Positions 1 to 12,266 of a stretch of 64,000 bases of DNA are shown piece after piece; the stretch's first letter is position 1, and each line of letters opens with the position of its first letter. Under the pieces are notes generated by a model. The model did not search any database. It had not been told where the DNA came from and saw only the letters and a list, made by a program, of their open reading frames with translations. Source of the DNA: Galeopsis tetrahit (lineage: Eukaryota; Streptophyta; Magnoliopsida; Lamiales; Lamiaceae); NCBI GenBank assembly GCA_963675135.1, contig OY776120.1, positions 11,498,001-11,562,000 of the forward strand. The letters are read 5' to 3'. A program made the position numbers and the translations under genes.

Positions 1-140
1 ACTTTTTTCTTAAAGTATGCACACCTTCCTTATTTGTCCGTCCATTAAAAATATATTCATTTTTTTATAAAAATAATCATTTTATTTTAACTTCATAACA
101 ACCCCACAACACCTTTATTTATTTTTTTCTAAACTTCTTT

Positions 141-386
141 AAGATTGCGTTTGGTTGGGTGGATTGGGGTCTATGGATTTCAAATCCACAATCCAAATCC
201 ATTCCACGTGTTTGGATTATAAGTGAATTTCAAATACTTAGATTTGTGTCTATACACTTTTTAGTTAAAATTGAGAGAGATTTCAAATCCTCACTAAAAC
301 CATGTCATTTAAAATCCATCTATTTTTAAATCCTTTCATTTAAAATATCTTCTCAAATCAAATCCCTCAATCCAAACGCAATCTTT
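141..386. mobile_element. MITE-like element, about 246 bp
   Basis: The segment opens with AAGATTGCGTTTGG and closes with its reverse complement CCAAACGCAATCTT. Between them are several copies and inversions of a TGGATTT/AAATCCA motif, so the element could fold into a long imperfect hairpin. No coding capacity. The flanks are T/A-rich and no clean target duplication can be fixed, so the superfamily is not assigned. Confidence 0.6.
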
Positions 387-605
387 TTAAATGCATTTCC
401 ACATTCGTGATTACATAAATGAGTTCCAGGAAAGTTTGAATATTCAAAGCTAAGAAATTTTGACAATACATTTTCGAAAAGGAAACGACAAGTTGGTCAA
501 AAAAATTATATTTAAATTGTGTTTGGACAAAAAATTAAAATGTAGACATGAATCAGTAAATGTAGTTTTATGTCAAATTAAAATTGATGTTGTAATATTT
601 TATTA

Positions 606-673
606 GAAAATCCACAATGGGGGTGAGAAGTCTCATGTGGAAAATCCACAATGGGGGTGAGAACTCATTGTGG
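606..673. repeat. Short direct repeat, two copies
   Basis: A unit of about 34 bp containing AAAATCCACAATGGGGGTGA occurs twice back to back, with a shorter inverted echo (CATTGTGGA) right after it. It may be the edge of a small decayed element. Confidence 0.6.
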
Positions 674-839
674 AGGTGTTGATGTGGAATGAGGTAGAAA
701 TACTTCTATCTGATAGAAGTGAAATTAAGGGAAAAAAGAGGGTGTGAGATAGTGAGAGAGTAGACAACAAACAACAAAAATGAAGAGTGGTTTGGAGCAC
801 GTGGACCCACCGCGCGACTAGGAGTGAGTTTTGGTTGTT

Positions 840-844
840 CTTTG
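840..844. repeat. Target-site duplication of element A, left copy
   Basis: CTTTG lies directly outside the terminal TG of the LTR starting at 845. The same five bases follow the terminal CA of the far LTR at 54199-54203. Confidence 0.9.
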
Positions 845-1613
845 TGTTAGTTAATTATCCACTCGATTAGACGTCTCCAACTCAAATGGATAATCAGACC
901 CTCAAACAATCCAACAAAGAATAGCAATTCACAACAGAAAAACAGAGCACACAACGATTTAAGTGGTTCAATCAACTTGATCTAAATCCACTGGACACAC
1001 GACTTCAGTCTTGATTGATAAAAGAGATGTTTACACACTCAACACTCGGAATGGGATTTCTCCTCACTTCACTCGTGAACTCACAACTCAAGATGAATGC
1101 TCGTAAGTGTCAAACTTTTACAAATACAAGTTATAGGGTATTTATAGGTATCAAGGTTAATTGCAGCGTGTGTTGATTGCATCATCCTTACCAGGCTGGA
1201 GTTTGTTATGAACGCCTAACAAATTCACGTGTTTAGCATTGCCCAATCTGAATTGACAACCTTACCCTTCACTTGTTCTCGTAAACAGATGACACATTCA
1301 GAAGACTACCAGAAGACCTCCCTCTTCTGTTTAACTCTTCTAATATCCCACACTTAGCCAAAAGACTAACTCTGCAAACAGAACTCTACTCAGCTGATAA
1401 GAACTCTTCTGGTCTTAACATCTTTGTTGATTTTAAGCATCACCTTCTCTTCTGTCTGGAAATCTCCAACTCATCTGATCAGGCCTAAGTTAGCTTGCCT
1501 GACTCCACCAGCTGATACGCCCAACAGCTGAGTCCATCAGCAGACTAGTACTTTGCTGATTTCACCAGACGAGTAGAACTCATCTGTTTAGATATTATGA
1601 GATAAACCTCACA
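845..1613 (-). repeat. Element A 3' LTR (left), 769 bp
   Basis: Runs from TGTTAGTTAATT to ATAAACCTCACA. A TATA box (TATTTATA on the plus strand, 1139-1146) lies mid-LTR in minus orientation. Near its inner transcript end an 8-bp inverted repeat, ATTATCCA (854-861) and TGGATAAT (887-894), can form a hairpin. It is 175 bp longer than its partner over 1407-1581, which that partner has lost. Confidence 0.9.
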
Positions 1614-1626
1614 ATTCTCCACCTTT
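1614..1626 (-). other. Element A polypurine tract
   Basis: On the minus strand AAAGGTGGAGAAT abuts the 3' LTR. Position and purine content fit the plus-strand primer of reverse transcription. Confidence 0.7.
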
Positions 1627-1739
1627 AGCTCAAAATCTCTACTTTGAACTAAACAGCTCCAAACTATCCTTCACAAATGACAGCCTTCACCACTGCTCCC
1701 TGCCAAAAGAACACCAGCATTCTCCTTAGAGGACACTAA

Positions 1740-2969
1740 TTCAAACCAACCAACCTAAGACATAAACCAAACTTCTCTTTTAATAATACCTTAGTGAATG
1801 CATCAGCAAGATTCTCCTCAGTAGCTATCTTAACTACATGGACTACACCCTTCTCCACAATATCTCTTACAAAGTACATCTTCACATCAATATGTTTGGT
1901 TCTCACATGATACCCCTAATGATTTGCAAGATGAATTGCGATTTGATTATCACAAAAGACAGTCACACTGTTCTGAGATAAACCAAACTCTTTCAGAATT
2001 CCCTTAAACCAAATGATTTCCTTAGCTGCTTCAGTAAATGCCACGTACTCCGCTTCAGTAGTAGATAATGCAATCACGGACTGGTGAATTGACCTCCAAG
2101 ACACAGTCGTACCAAACAGAGTGAACACATATCATGTTAAGGATTTTCGAGTGTCAACATTGGTTGCATAATCTGCATCCACGTATCCCACTAGTGCATC
2201 CCCCTTACTTGGCATCTTCTGAAACTTCAGACCTTTGTCAACTGATCACAGAACATATCTCATAACCCACTTAACAGTCTCCCAATGACTTAACTCAGGG
2301 TCACTCATGTATTTGCTGATCACACTCATAGTATGAGTCAAGTCTGGTCTATAACACACCATAGCATACATTAAACTCCATACAACACTAGCATAAGGTA
2401 TCTTACTCATCTGAGCTCTTTCTTGGTTGTTCCTGAAACTCATCTGATTAGACAATCCATGATGTTGGCCAATAGGAATAGAGACAATCTTTGTTTGATG
2501 CATTTTGAATCTCTCTAACACCTTCTGAAGATAAGTAGGTTGACTCAACTGAATATACACATCTACTCTACTGATCTCCATCCCAAGAATCACTTTGGCT
2601 TCACCAAGATTTTTCATCTCAAACTCCCGTTTGAGGATCTCCTTCACTTGATCAACACTATCAATAGACTCCCCTGCTATTAACATGTCATCAACATACA
2701 ACAGAAGATAGGTAACAGAAGACCCAACCCGTCTGAAATAAACACAGTTGTCATACAAGCTCCTTGTAAAATCAGCAGAGTAAATGTACTCATCAAAATC
2801 TTGAGTACCATTGTCTAGGGTTTTGTTTCAGGCCATAGAGGGACTTTTTCAGCAGACACACTTTGTCCTCCCTTCTTCTATGTCCAGCCCTTCTGGTAAC
2901 TTCATATAGATCCTGTCCTCAAGAGATCCATGTAAGAAAGTTGTGGTCACATCCATCTGATGCAGCTCC
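1740..2969 (-). pseudogene. Element A pol, 3' part: end of RT and RNase H
   Basis: Minus-strand reading gives the RT catalytic motif YVDD within YLLLYVDDMLIAGE (about 2700), then thumb and connection sequence (…DLTHTMSVISKYMSDP), then RNase H with STTEAEYVAF and IFCDNQ-type motifs (about 1950-2070). The reading frame breaks between 2128 and 2246. Further RNase H sequence (TKHIDVK-like) continues to about 1740. The N-terminal half of the RT is displaced to 19841 by the CACTA insertion at 2970. Non-functional remnant. Confidence 0.85.
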
Positions 2970-4035
2970 CACTACAGGAAATCTCACATTTCGTGACGAA
3001 TTTTTTTGCGACGACACAATAATCGTCACAATTTCTTACTGAAACGTGACGAATTTTATTTTTCGTCATTAATGTGCTAGAAATTGTGACAAGATTTAAA
3101 TTCGTCACCAATCAAAAAAAATTTCGTCACAAATTTGTTTATTTTGCGACAATGTTGATAAATATGTCACAATAATAATATGTGACGATTTTAATAATAA
3201 ATGGTGACGAAATTCGACGTCATGAAAAATAGTTTTTCTTGACAATGCTAAACTATCGCCACAATAATAATTGGTGACGATTTTAATAATAATTGATGAT
3301 GATATTCGATGTCATAAAAATTATATTTTCATGACGATACTATTTTTCGTCATTAATTATTCGAAATAATTAGAGACAAAATATTTTTCGTCACAATATT
3401 AATTGGTGACGATTTTAATTGTAATAGATGACGATATTTGACGTCATGAAAAATATTATTTTATGACAATATTATTTTTCGTCATTAATTATTCGAGATA
3501 TTTAGTGACAAAATATTTTCGTCACACAAATAATTGGTGACGATTTTCATAATAATTGATGACAACATTCAACGTCATGAAAAATATATTTTCATGACGA
3601 TATTATTTTTCATCATTAATTATTGGAAATATTCAGTGATAAAATTATTTCGTCACAAAAATAATTAGTGACGATTTTAATAATGATTGATGACGATACT
3701 CAACGTCAAAAATATACATATATTCATGACGATACTATTTTTCGTCACAAATATTTAATATATTTAGTGACAAACTTTTTTCGTCCCGAAAATAATTGGT
3801 GACGATTTGAATAATAATTGATGACGATGATCAACGTCATAAAAATATATATTTTCATGACGATGTTATTTTTCGTCATTAATTATTTGAAATATTTAGT
3901 AAATTTTTTTTATTGTCACTATGATAATTGGTGACAATTTTAATAATAATTGATGACGATATTCAACGTCATAAAATATATATCTTCATGACAATGTTAT
4001 TTGACGTAAAAAAAAACATAATGGTCTCTAATTTC
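2970..4035. repeat. CACTA left terminal and subterminal repeat array
   Basis: After the CACTA terminus come many copies of ATGACGA, GGTGACGATTTTAATAAT and TTTTTCGTCA in both orientations, spaced by a few tens of bases. These arrays are where the TNPA-type protein binds in En/Spm elements. The array gives way to a MITE at 4056. Confidence 0.88.
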
Positions 4036-4055
4036 GAATACAAAGTTTTTAAATA

Positions 4056-4385
4056 GGGATGGCAACGGGACGGGTATGCCCTGTCCCAGGACCCACCACG
4101 ACAGAAAATTCTCATGCCCGGACCCGCCCAGCTTGAAAACGCGCCGAATTTTACCCGTATCGTCCCGCGTAATTTTTTTAAATTAATTTTAATAAATACA
4201 ATATATTTATTTTGATATTATATATTAAATATTACTATATTTATATATAGCGCCTGTCCGGATAGGCGGGGTGGGTTTGACAAAAACCACGATCCGTCCC
4301 TTACCCGCTTAACCGGGTCCATACCCAGCCCACAGGGGTCAGGTTCAATGCGGGTCTGGGTTCAAACCGCCCCATTGCCAAAAAT
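4056..4385. mobile_element. MITE-like element, GC-rich, nested in the CACTA
   Basis: Begins AGGGATGGCAACGGGACGGG and ends with an imperfect inversion of it (CCGCCCCATTGCC). Its GC content is far above the surrounding DNA. The motif resembles plant hAT-type MITEs with GGGATGGCAA ends. It has no ORF. It separates the left subterminal array from the transposase 3' end. Confidence 0.6.
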
Positions 4386-4562
4386 TAAATTACGAACTCT
4401 TAGAAATCCAGAAAAAACTAAATTCACAAGCCAACTTTAAAAGATTTTTCACATATTATTCTGAAAACTCAATTGTAATTAAATGGTTTCAATATACCCA
4501 GTTTATTACAATATCATCAAGACAAGAAGGGACCACACACATACATGTATGTATATTTTTTA

Positions 4563-4682
4563 TCAAATTAGTGAATTGTCATCACCACTCTCGTCATCAG
4601 AAACATTATTTTTCTGGGAATCCTCTTCACTACTACAATTATCGACTATGGTGTCATCGAATTCATCCTCCTCCTCTTCATC

Positions 4683-4719
<37 letters not shown>

Positions 4720-7700
4720 ACGACTTCCTCACGTTCTTCGGGTGTAATTGAAACTATCAAGTTCTCAATGTCATCAAGCTCAGTGTTCTCACCATTTAGT
4801 GATTGTATTTCACTAATACTAACTTCAAATGCATCGTCCATGTGATTTTCTTGATATATTACATCTTTTCCCTGTTCTTCTTCAGTGTCCGTTGTTTCAT
4901 CTTGCATCTCATCATCATATATATGTCTGTGTTGAAATGGTTGCACTACTCGCCAATCACTTCCTAATTTGGGATCATTAATGTAGAAGACCTGTCTAGC
5001 TTGATCAGCCAATATGAAAGGATCATTCTCGTACCATTTTCCTGTTACTCTAATACTTGTTATATTTCCTTCTTTTACTATCCCTGATTTCTTTCTAGTC
5101 CCCAAATCAAACCATTCACATTTGAATATAGTAACATGTCGATCCTTCACGTAGTCTAGCTTAATTATATCGGTCAGAATACCATAAAAATCTATGTTAT
5201 CTTCACCATGGTTCCCTTCTGCTACAATCCCACTGTTTTGGCTCTTACGGCGACTATCACGTTCTTTAGTGAGAAATCGTACACCATTCACAATGCATCC
5301 ATTGTACTTTTTTATACACTTATAAGGTGCACAAGCAAGAGAATAAAGAGACTCGTTCATTTTAGATCGGTTTGCATGGTATACTTGATTCATCTATGAT
5401 AAAAAATGTGAAAAGAAAATCAATTAAGTTTGAAAAGAAAATCAAAAAATATTTGGAAGCCTAGTTATCTTACATGATTTTTGAACCATTCAGGAAATTG
5501 TTGTTTGTGATCTCGATCTATGTTTGCACAACCCTTTAAGAGAAGCTCAAGCTTATGCCTCCTACAATATAATAAACGTCAAATGCATATTTTCAATTTA
5601 TTAAATACCTTACAAATATTCAACAAGTTAAGATACACACAAAATAAACTTACTCAAAATATGGTTCGATCTCCTCGCAGTTCTGGTAAACAAACCACTG
5701 CATCGCATTGAACTCATCATTTGATAATTGAACATATTTTGTTGCTCCAAAATGACGACATTTTTGACTAAAGATACAGAGACTGTCATCAGTTCTTGTA
5801 TCAATATTTCGATCATCTCTATTAAATCTAGTCTCAATTCCCCGCAAATACATTGAGCAGAAAGTTAAGCTCTCCTTCGCAATATACGCTTCAGCAATTG
5901 ACCCTTCGGGATGAGCTTTATTACGCACACTCTGCTTCAAGTCACATAATGATCTACGCAAAAAGTAGAACAAATTAATAAGTTATTAATAATGTGACTA
6001 GTATGCAAGAAATTACATAAAAAAATATAAATACAAATACTACCTTTCAATTGGATACATCCATCTAAATTGCACTGGTCCACCTACCAAAGCCTCTCTT
6101 GGTAAATGAATTGATAAATGAACCATTACGTCAAAAAATGCAGGAGGAAATATTTGTTCAAGCTTACACAAAATCAAGATGATTTCTTCTTCCATTTTAT
6201 GCAATTCTGATTTTTTCAGCTTCTTACAACACAAACGTTGGAAAAAATGACCAAATTCAGCTAGTACTTCTGACACATTCTTGTTTAAGGATCCACGTAT
6301 ACCAACGGGAAGTATACGTTGTAATAGTATATGACAATCATGACTTTTTAGTCCATATATATTTTGATCATTTAAACCAACACAACGAGAGATGTTAGAA
6401 GCATATCCATCCGGGAATTTAATGGACTTTAGGAACTCACAAAAATCGTGCCTCTCTTTTTTTTTCATGACATAACATGCGAGTGGCACAACATATTTTC
6501 CATCATTTCTCTTGATTAAATGTAGCTCCTTCCGAATTTTCATGTCCTCCAAATCTAGTCTTGCCTTTATTGTATCTTTTGTTTTGCCATCTATACACAT
6601 TAAGGTTCCTAATATGCTCTCACAAATGTTCTTTTCAATATGCATCACATCTAAATTGTGTCTTAATTTCAACTTGCTCCAGTAAGGCAAATTAAAAAAT
6701 ATACTACGTTTAGACCAAGTCAACTTCTTACGCATGTATTTTCGCTTCTTGGTAAGAGGATGCTTTCCTGGTGTTTGCTCTTGAACTCTCTCCAACTGTA
6801 TCAACACATCATCTCCACTTAATTCCTTAGGTGGTTCTCCATTTTCTATTTTACCATTGAACTTTCTACTTCTCCTCCAAGGATGATCTTTTGCTAAATA
6901 ACGACGATGTCCCATGAAACATAACTTACTACGTATTGGCTCAGCGTAAGTGTTCTCATTACAAACCGGACAAGCCCTGTATCCTTTAGTAATCCATCCA
7001 GATAAGTCACCATACGCTGGGAAGTCATTTATTGTCCACAAGACAACAGCATGCATTTGAAAATTCTGTTTACAAGACACATCAAAGGTTTTGACTCCTT
7101 CAACCCACAAGTCAGTTAGTTCTTTAACTAACGGTTGTAAATACACATCAATGTCTTTTCCCGGTGACTTTTTCCCAGGGATAAGCAAAGACAACAAGAG
7201 AAATGGTTGTTTCATGCAATCCCAAGGAGGGAGATTCAACGGTGCTAGAATAACCGGCCACATGCTATAAGTAGTGCTCAAGTTTCCAAATGGATTAAAG
7301 CCATCGGCAGCTAAAGCTAGTCTAACATTTCTTGGATCATTAGCAAACCAATGAAACTCACTATCAAAGTCTTTCCATGCTATGGAATCGGCTGGATGTC
7401 TCATATAATCATCATCAATACGTTTTTCTTTATGCCAAACCATCTTTTTAGAGGTTTTCGAAGACAAAAAAAGGCGGCGTAGTCTAGGTGTCACTGGAAA
7501 ATACCTTAAGATTTTATGCGGTATCTTTATCCCAATACCATCATTGATTTTCCAACGAGAAGTCCCACAAATAGGGCAAGCCTCTAATTCTTTATTTTCG
7601 TTCCAAAATAAGGCACAATCATACTTACACGCATGAATACGCTCATATCCTAACCCCAAATCGCGTAAATAACTTTTAGCTTCGTAGTAAGTGTTTGGAA

Positions 7701-8286
7701 GTGTCTCACCATCGGGAAGAGCAGACTTCATCAGAGTCAACATCATATTTACAACTCTATTACTCAGCTTGTTATACACTTTTAAATGGAGCAATTGGAT
7801 TATAAATGATGTCTTCGAGATTTTCTTACAACCAGGATATAATTCTACTTGAGTATCTGCAATGAGTGCGTCAAGATATGCAGGGAGACCATGAGTATTG
7901 TCATCATCGGTTGACATATTATCACCATTTGGTTGAGAGTATTGTTCACCGAGGTCAAACAACATTTCATTAACACCATTATCTTCATCATTATCTTCCT
8001 CATAATTGTTTTCTTCTATTGAATCACTATCAGTTCTAATTCCATCATCATTCAATTTAGGCTCACCATGATAAAACCATGTAATATACCCTGGATCTAT
8101 TCCATTCACCATTATGTGAGCTTTAACTGTTTTTTGATCTCTTAACTTTAAGTTTATACAGTTTCTACACGGACATCGAACATCACACTCTCGACCCATA
8201 TGACTTCTAACAAATCCCATAAAACTATTCACTCCATCTACATAATTCTTAGAAAACTTGGCACTACGCATCCAGGTCTTGTCCAT
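4563..8286 (-). CDS. TNP2-like CACTA transposase, four coding exons
   Basis: Predicted exons are 8286-6044, 5953-5654, 5561-5474 and 5393-4563. All introns obey GT-AG and the phases join exactly, giving 1154 codons (1153 aa) with no internal stop. The start is ATG at 8286 (MDKTWM). Residues about 1-75 form the transposase-associated zinc-binding region (CPCRNC). About 200-460 hold the TNP2 core with CPICGTSRWK, ADGFNPFG and NDFPAYGDLSGW, then DVMHIEKN near 570. A DUF4218-type region ends in RWMYPIER at the first splice and continues as SLCDLKQSVRNKAHPEG in exon 2. Exon 4 has a DUF4216-like domain (CEWFDL) and a very acidic tail. The product would cut and join the CACTA ends in the nucleus. 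It looks intact, so this copy may still encode active transposase. Confidence 0.9.
4680..4722. repeat. Trinucleotide microsatellite coding for poly-Asp
   Basis: An ATC/TCA repeat of about 40 bp lies in the last transposase exon. On the coding strand it gives eleven consecutive Asp residues followed by Glu/Asp, an acidic stretch near the C-terminus. Confidence 0.9.
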
Positions 8287-8428
8287 TTCAAAGTGCACCT
8301 ATCATATAAATATTCAAATTACTAATAGGCAAGAAATTATTTGTGTATTTAAGTAAATAAAAACTGACGTAAAAAATGAATAAAAGACTAGCTGGTTTAA
8401 TTACAATAATCCTAGAGAAGAGGCAAAC

Positions 8429-8505
8429 TTATAATGACATTTAGAGGGTTAACTACAATTATTTGTGACTAATATTTTACTTTAGTTGATGAAACAGTGA
8501 AACAA
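8429..8505. repeat. Direct repeat, copy 1 (partner 10167-10238)
   Basis: Shares with 10167-10238 the sequence from TTATAATGACATTTAGAGGG to TGATGAAACAGTGAAACAA, with small indels and a few substitutions. A third partial copy (CTTATAATGACATTTATGACG) lies near 10110. Confidence 0.85.
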
Positions 8506-8578
8506 TGTCCTGGAGAAGAGAAAGTTGAGTTCAGATTATTGCAAATACAAATTAGAATATTAGATGTGCAAGTAATAA

Positions 8579-9698
8579 GGGTGTGTTTGGTTTGTGAGAT
8601 TAAGAGGGTTAGATTGTTTTATAACAATTAGTAAGTTGTTTGGTTTGCATTATTAAAGCCCAAGTTTAGATTAGAAAGAGGACTGAGTCTATTTTCGAGT
8701 TTAATCATGCAGTCAAGTGATTGTTTATCTAATTGAAGGTGGTAAGATTATTGATCCATCAAAAATCACATTTCTTCCATAGAGGTGAAATGTCATTTCT
8801 GACCCCAATAAATCACATTTCTTCCCTAAAGGTGAAATGTCATTTCTGACCCCAATAAATAAGGATGTTTTTGTGTTTGTCCAATTAAGCAAAGTTAATT
8901 TATATTAATTGGAATCATTTCATAGTGAGAAGGCGTGCACTGGTTTTAGACTTAATTTACATTAATTCGAAATCGAATCAATTGTTATACTCGAAACTCG
9001 TCTCGACAAAAAAATTGATAAATTTGATCTTGATCCACCTCGATTACCTATATAATTTTATAAAATTAAATGTAAAATATATTTTTTTCTAAATAATTAA
9101 TGATAAAATAAATCCGAGCTCATCTCAACTCGACTCAATCCGCCTTGATTACCTATGTATAAAACACGTACAAGTTCGATTAGGCTCGCTAGCCATGAGC
9201 CAAATATTTATAAACTTGAACTCCATAACTACTTGAATAACTCAAAATTTGACTCGAGTCACTTTCGACCTTTTTACGAATCGAGCATAAGTAACTTGTG
9301 GATTGACTCAACTCATTTACACTCCTATGCATGAATTATATTTTTTAATAGAATTTACCACACATTTTAAATTAATTATTAGATCACATTAATTACTGAT
9401 TAGGTTTGTGACTATACAAACTTGGGCAAAAAAACCACTAATACGTTTCAGCAACAAGGAAATAAGTGAAAAAATAAATATAAAAACTAGTGTTCAGGGT
9501 TATTTTTGACATTTAACATTACAATTCAATCTTATCTCACAATCCAAACAACTTTAGTATAAATTATCATTTAAACTTAAAAATTCAATCATCAATCTAA
9601 ACATAAATTTTAAATCAATTTTTCAAATTGTGAACAGTACAATCCCACTATTTCCTATCATAACATATCTATCCTATCTAGCGAACCAAAAGAGCCCC
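8579..9698. mobile_element. Candidate non-autonomous DNA element with imperfect inverted ends
   Basis: The left end reads GGGTGTGTTTGGTTTGTGAG and the right end, inverted, GGGGCTCTTTTGGTTCGC. A second inner inversion pairs TTTGTGAGATTAAGAGGG with CTTATCTCACAATCCAAAC near 9530. The ends resemble PIF/Harbinger-type MITEs. No ORF and no clean TSD were found, so limits and class are uncertain. Confidence 0.4.
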
Positions 9699-10166
9699 GA
9701 GTGTATAACTGTATAAAAAATTAAAAAAAATAAAAACTTTACTATGCTGATGGTTAATCAGATATCATTAAAAACATTACTCCTTGAAAATGATGAAAAC
9801 TTACTGAAAATTTGGAATTCACGTTTATTTATTCCTTCCAACACTAAACACAATTATTTGTAATTAATATGTAATTAAAAGCACTATGGCCTATATATAG
9901 ACGAAGTATTATATATATTTCATTCAATCTATTAATCTAACAGTTCTAGTTGTTAATACTTATTTAAATTATATAGTCTTTTAACTTAGTAGTCAGTGTT
10001 GTTGTAGGAGTAAAAATGTTATTTCCTGGATGCTACTTAAACATTTTCATTTTGAGAGAATATTATTATGGTGAAATAGCAGCAAACACGCAGTAGTTAA
10101 TAGCTTTTGAAACTTATAATGACATTTATGACGTCTCAAGTTATATGAACTAATAACAAAGAAAAA

Positions 10167-10238
10167 TTATAATGACATTTAGAGGGTACAATTATTTGTG
10201 ACTAATCTTTTGCTTTAGTTGATGAAACAGTGAAACAA
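10167..10238. repeat. Direct repeat, copy 2 (partner 8429-8505)
   Basis: About 90% similar to the first copy. The two bracket roughly 1.66 kb that includes the inverted-repeat element at 8579-9698. Confidence 0.85.
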
Positions 10239-10653
10239 ATTATACCCTGGATTTAGTTGACCCAACACATCAATAAGAAGATACATCTTAGCACACATCA
10301 ATCCTGAACATATATATGAATTCCTCCATTCAAATGGAGCCTAAATGAATTTATTGAGATAGAACATGGTAAGAGGATTATCACCGATATAAACCAACAA
10401 AATAGAAGCAAAGTCATTTTAGTTGTCTACAATCTGAAATTTTGTGTTTAACATCTTAAGAATAAAAGTAAGCTTATATACATTTTTCTAAGTAGTCAAA
10501 GAAATGTAGTTCTTTTATTGTTGTTTCACGAAATGTGCTAATCACATATTATTATTTAACAAATATACTGGGTAGTTCTATTAATTGCAAGAAATCTTAT
10601 TAATTTTAAATGACATCAGTAAATTCAATATTATTCAACTTCTGTACAGTATC

Positions 10654-10776
10654 GAAAACTACCTACTCCATATTAATTACTAATTGGCTTGGCGACAACA
10701 AAACAAATTCCCCAATTTGTTAGATACTCCATATTAACTTAAGTTTGAAGCACAACAAAAATTTAAGTTAAACTGA
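10654..10776. repeat. 123-bp perfect direct repeat, copy 1
   Basis: Identical over 123 bp to 11231-11353, from GAAAACTACCTACTCC to AAGTTAAACTGA. The flanking bases differ on both sides, so the limits are exact. Confidence 0.95.
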
Positions 10777-10985
10777 TATGTAATCCGCCTTTTGGTTCTG
10801 ATACATAAGCAATTCATGCCCATTGAGTTAATATAAATTATCTTTGCAGCTGTGAGCATTGCTATAAGGAGGTTTTTAGACTGTAGTTTCAGGATAAAAC
10901 ACATTTTTTCTATATGCAAATATAGAGGATGTATGATTTAGCTGGAGATAATAAGGTAGAAATAATCTTTATATAGGTTGTATAT

Positions 10986-11134
10986 GAGTTGAGTGATTTG
11001 AATAGAAGAATGGATTTTACATCGCTGAAATCACTCAAATTTTTATTTGAATATTTCAAATTCATACCAATCCAAATACCATTGGTGGATAAGCTATTAT
11101 GATTTTAAATCCATCCTTTGATCTGAACTCAACC
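10986..11134. mobile_element. Small MITE-like inverted repeat
   Basis: The left arm GAGTTGAGTGATTTGAAT...AATGGATTTT pairs imperfectly with the right arm AAATCCATCC...GAACTCAACC, total about 149 bp. It sits between the two copies of the 123-bp repeat. Confidence 0.5.
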
Positions 11135-11230
11135 TTATTAGATGGACTTTACTTAATTGATAGCAAGAGGAGATAAAAAAACTGTTAGCTTGAAACTAGT
11201 AGAAGAAGAGGTGTTTCTGATTTTGAGCTT

Positions 11231-11353
11231 GAAAACTACCTACTCCATATTAATTACTAATTGGCTTGGCGACAACAAAACAAATTCCCCAATTTGTTAG
11301 ATACTCCATATTAACTTAAGTTTGAAGCACAACAAAAATTTAAGTTAAACTGA
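11231..11353. repeat. 123-bp perfect direct repeat, copy 2
   Basis: Second copy of the unit at 10654-10776, 577 bp downstream in the same orientation. No difference was seen between the copies, so the duplication is recent compared with the diverged sequence around it. Confidence 0.95.
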
Positions 11354-11859
11354 ATCTCTCAAGCATCAATATGAAATCAATTGCATAAATCTGCATAAAT
11401 TATGTCCACATTGGAGAGATGTAAAATTGAAAGAGCAAAGACCAAGTGAATATTGAAGTTGTTTCATTTCAAAAGAGGCATCAAAGAGAGCTATTTCTAC
11501 ATCCTTAACAGTGAGTATGATCATTAATGCCCAAATCCTCAAATTGAAAATCCAAGCAACTAAAAGAAAATGACAAATAACTAAAGTGTCTCACTGTATA
11601 TGCCTCTATAAGTCAAATACTCATCTACCCAATTAATAAATTCCATCAGGGAGTAAGAACAAATGACTCAAATTGAATGTAATATCATGTTATACAATCA
11701 ACTCTATGCTTATAAATAACATGAATACTTCTAGCAGCATATAAATGTATAGCAAACCTAATTCATTAACAGGGACATCTTAGATTTTCAACCCACTACC
11801 AGCCAACAAAAATAAACACACAACAAGCAAGCATAAAGGCCATATGCCAGACAGAAAGA

Positions 11860-12235
11860 GGGGGAAAGCCGAAAACCTTAAAAAGCTGCAGAGTTTGTCA
11901 CTGAAGGACCACAAGCAGCCAGCAGGAGGACACACACGGACAAACTGAAGAGAGGCAGCCCACCGAGCACAGCAAAAACGGAGAAACCTGCAAAAAAGAC
12001 AGGTTCAAACATAAAACAGCACAACAAAGAGCAAAAACACAGGAAAAAGAAAAACTCCAACAAGACAGCAGAAACACACACACAAAAAAAAAACCCGCAC
12101 AATTATACAAAGAGAAATAGCAAGAAAAATTACACAAAGGGAGCACAGACACAGGGCAAAACCAAACAACACAAAGGAACCAACAACATAAAAAAAAAAA
12201 ACACAAAGAAAAGGCCAACAAATCAGCAACAAAAC
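11860..12235. other. T-poor tract with strong strand asymmetry
   Basis: About 370 bp made almost only of A, C and G on the plus strand, with poly-A runs and ACACAC stretches. Open frames on the minus strand are Cys/Phe/Leu low-complexity translations and are not taken as genes. The composition recalls 3' untranslated regions of plant LINEs read on the minus strand, but this is inference. Confidence 0.5.
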
Positions 12236-12266
12236 ATGTGTTTCAATTTCCTGTTCGATATTTGAA

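Larger units (their letters stand above)
1..844. other. Left flank of the nest, non-coding
   Basis: AT-rich DNA without a credible ORF. It holds a MITE-like inverted repeat (141-386) and a short direct repeat (606-673). The last five bases, CTTTG (840-844), are the left target-site duplication of element A. I see nothing else in it. Confidence 0.8.

Noticed and set aside
4483..4845. Plus-strand ORF with a long Ser run
   Set aside because: It is the antisense shadow of the poly-Asp tract in the transposase exon.
11878..12232. Overlapping minus-strand ORFs rich in Cys, Phe and Leu
   Set aside because: Low-complexity translations of the T-depleted tract with no domain or plausible start context.
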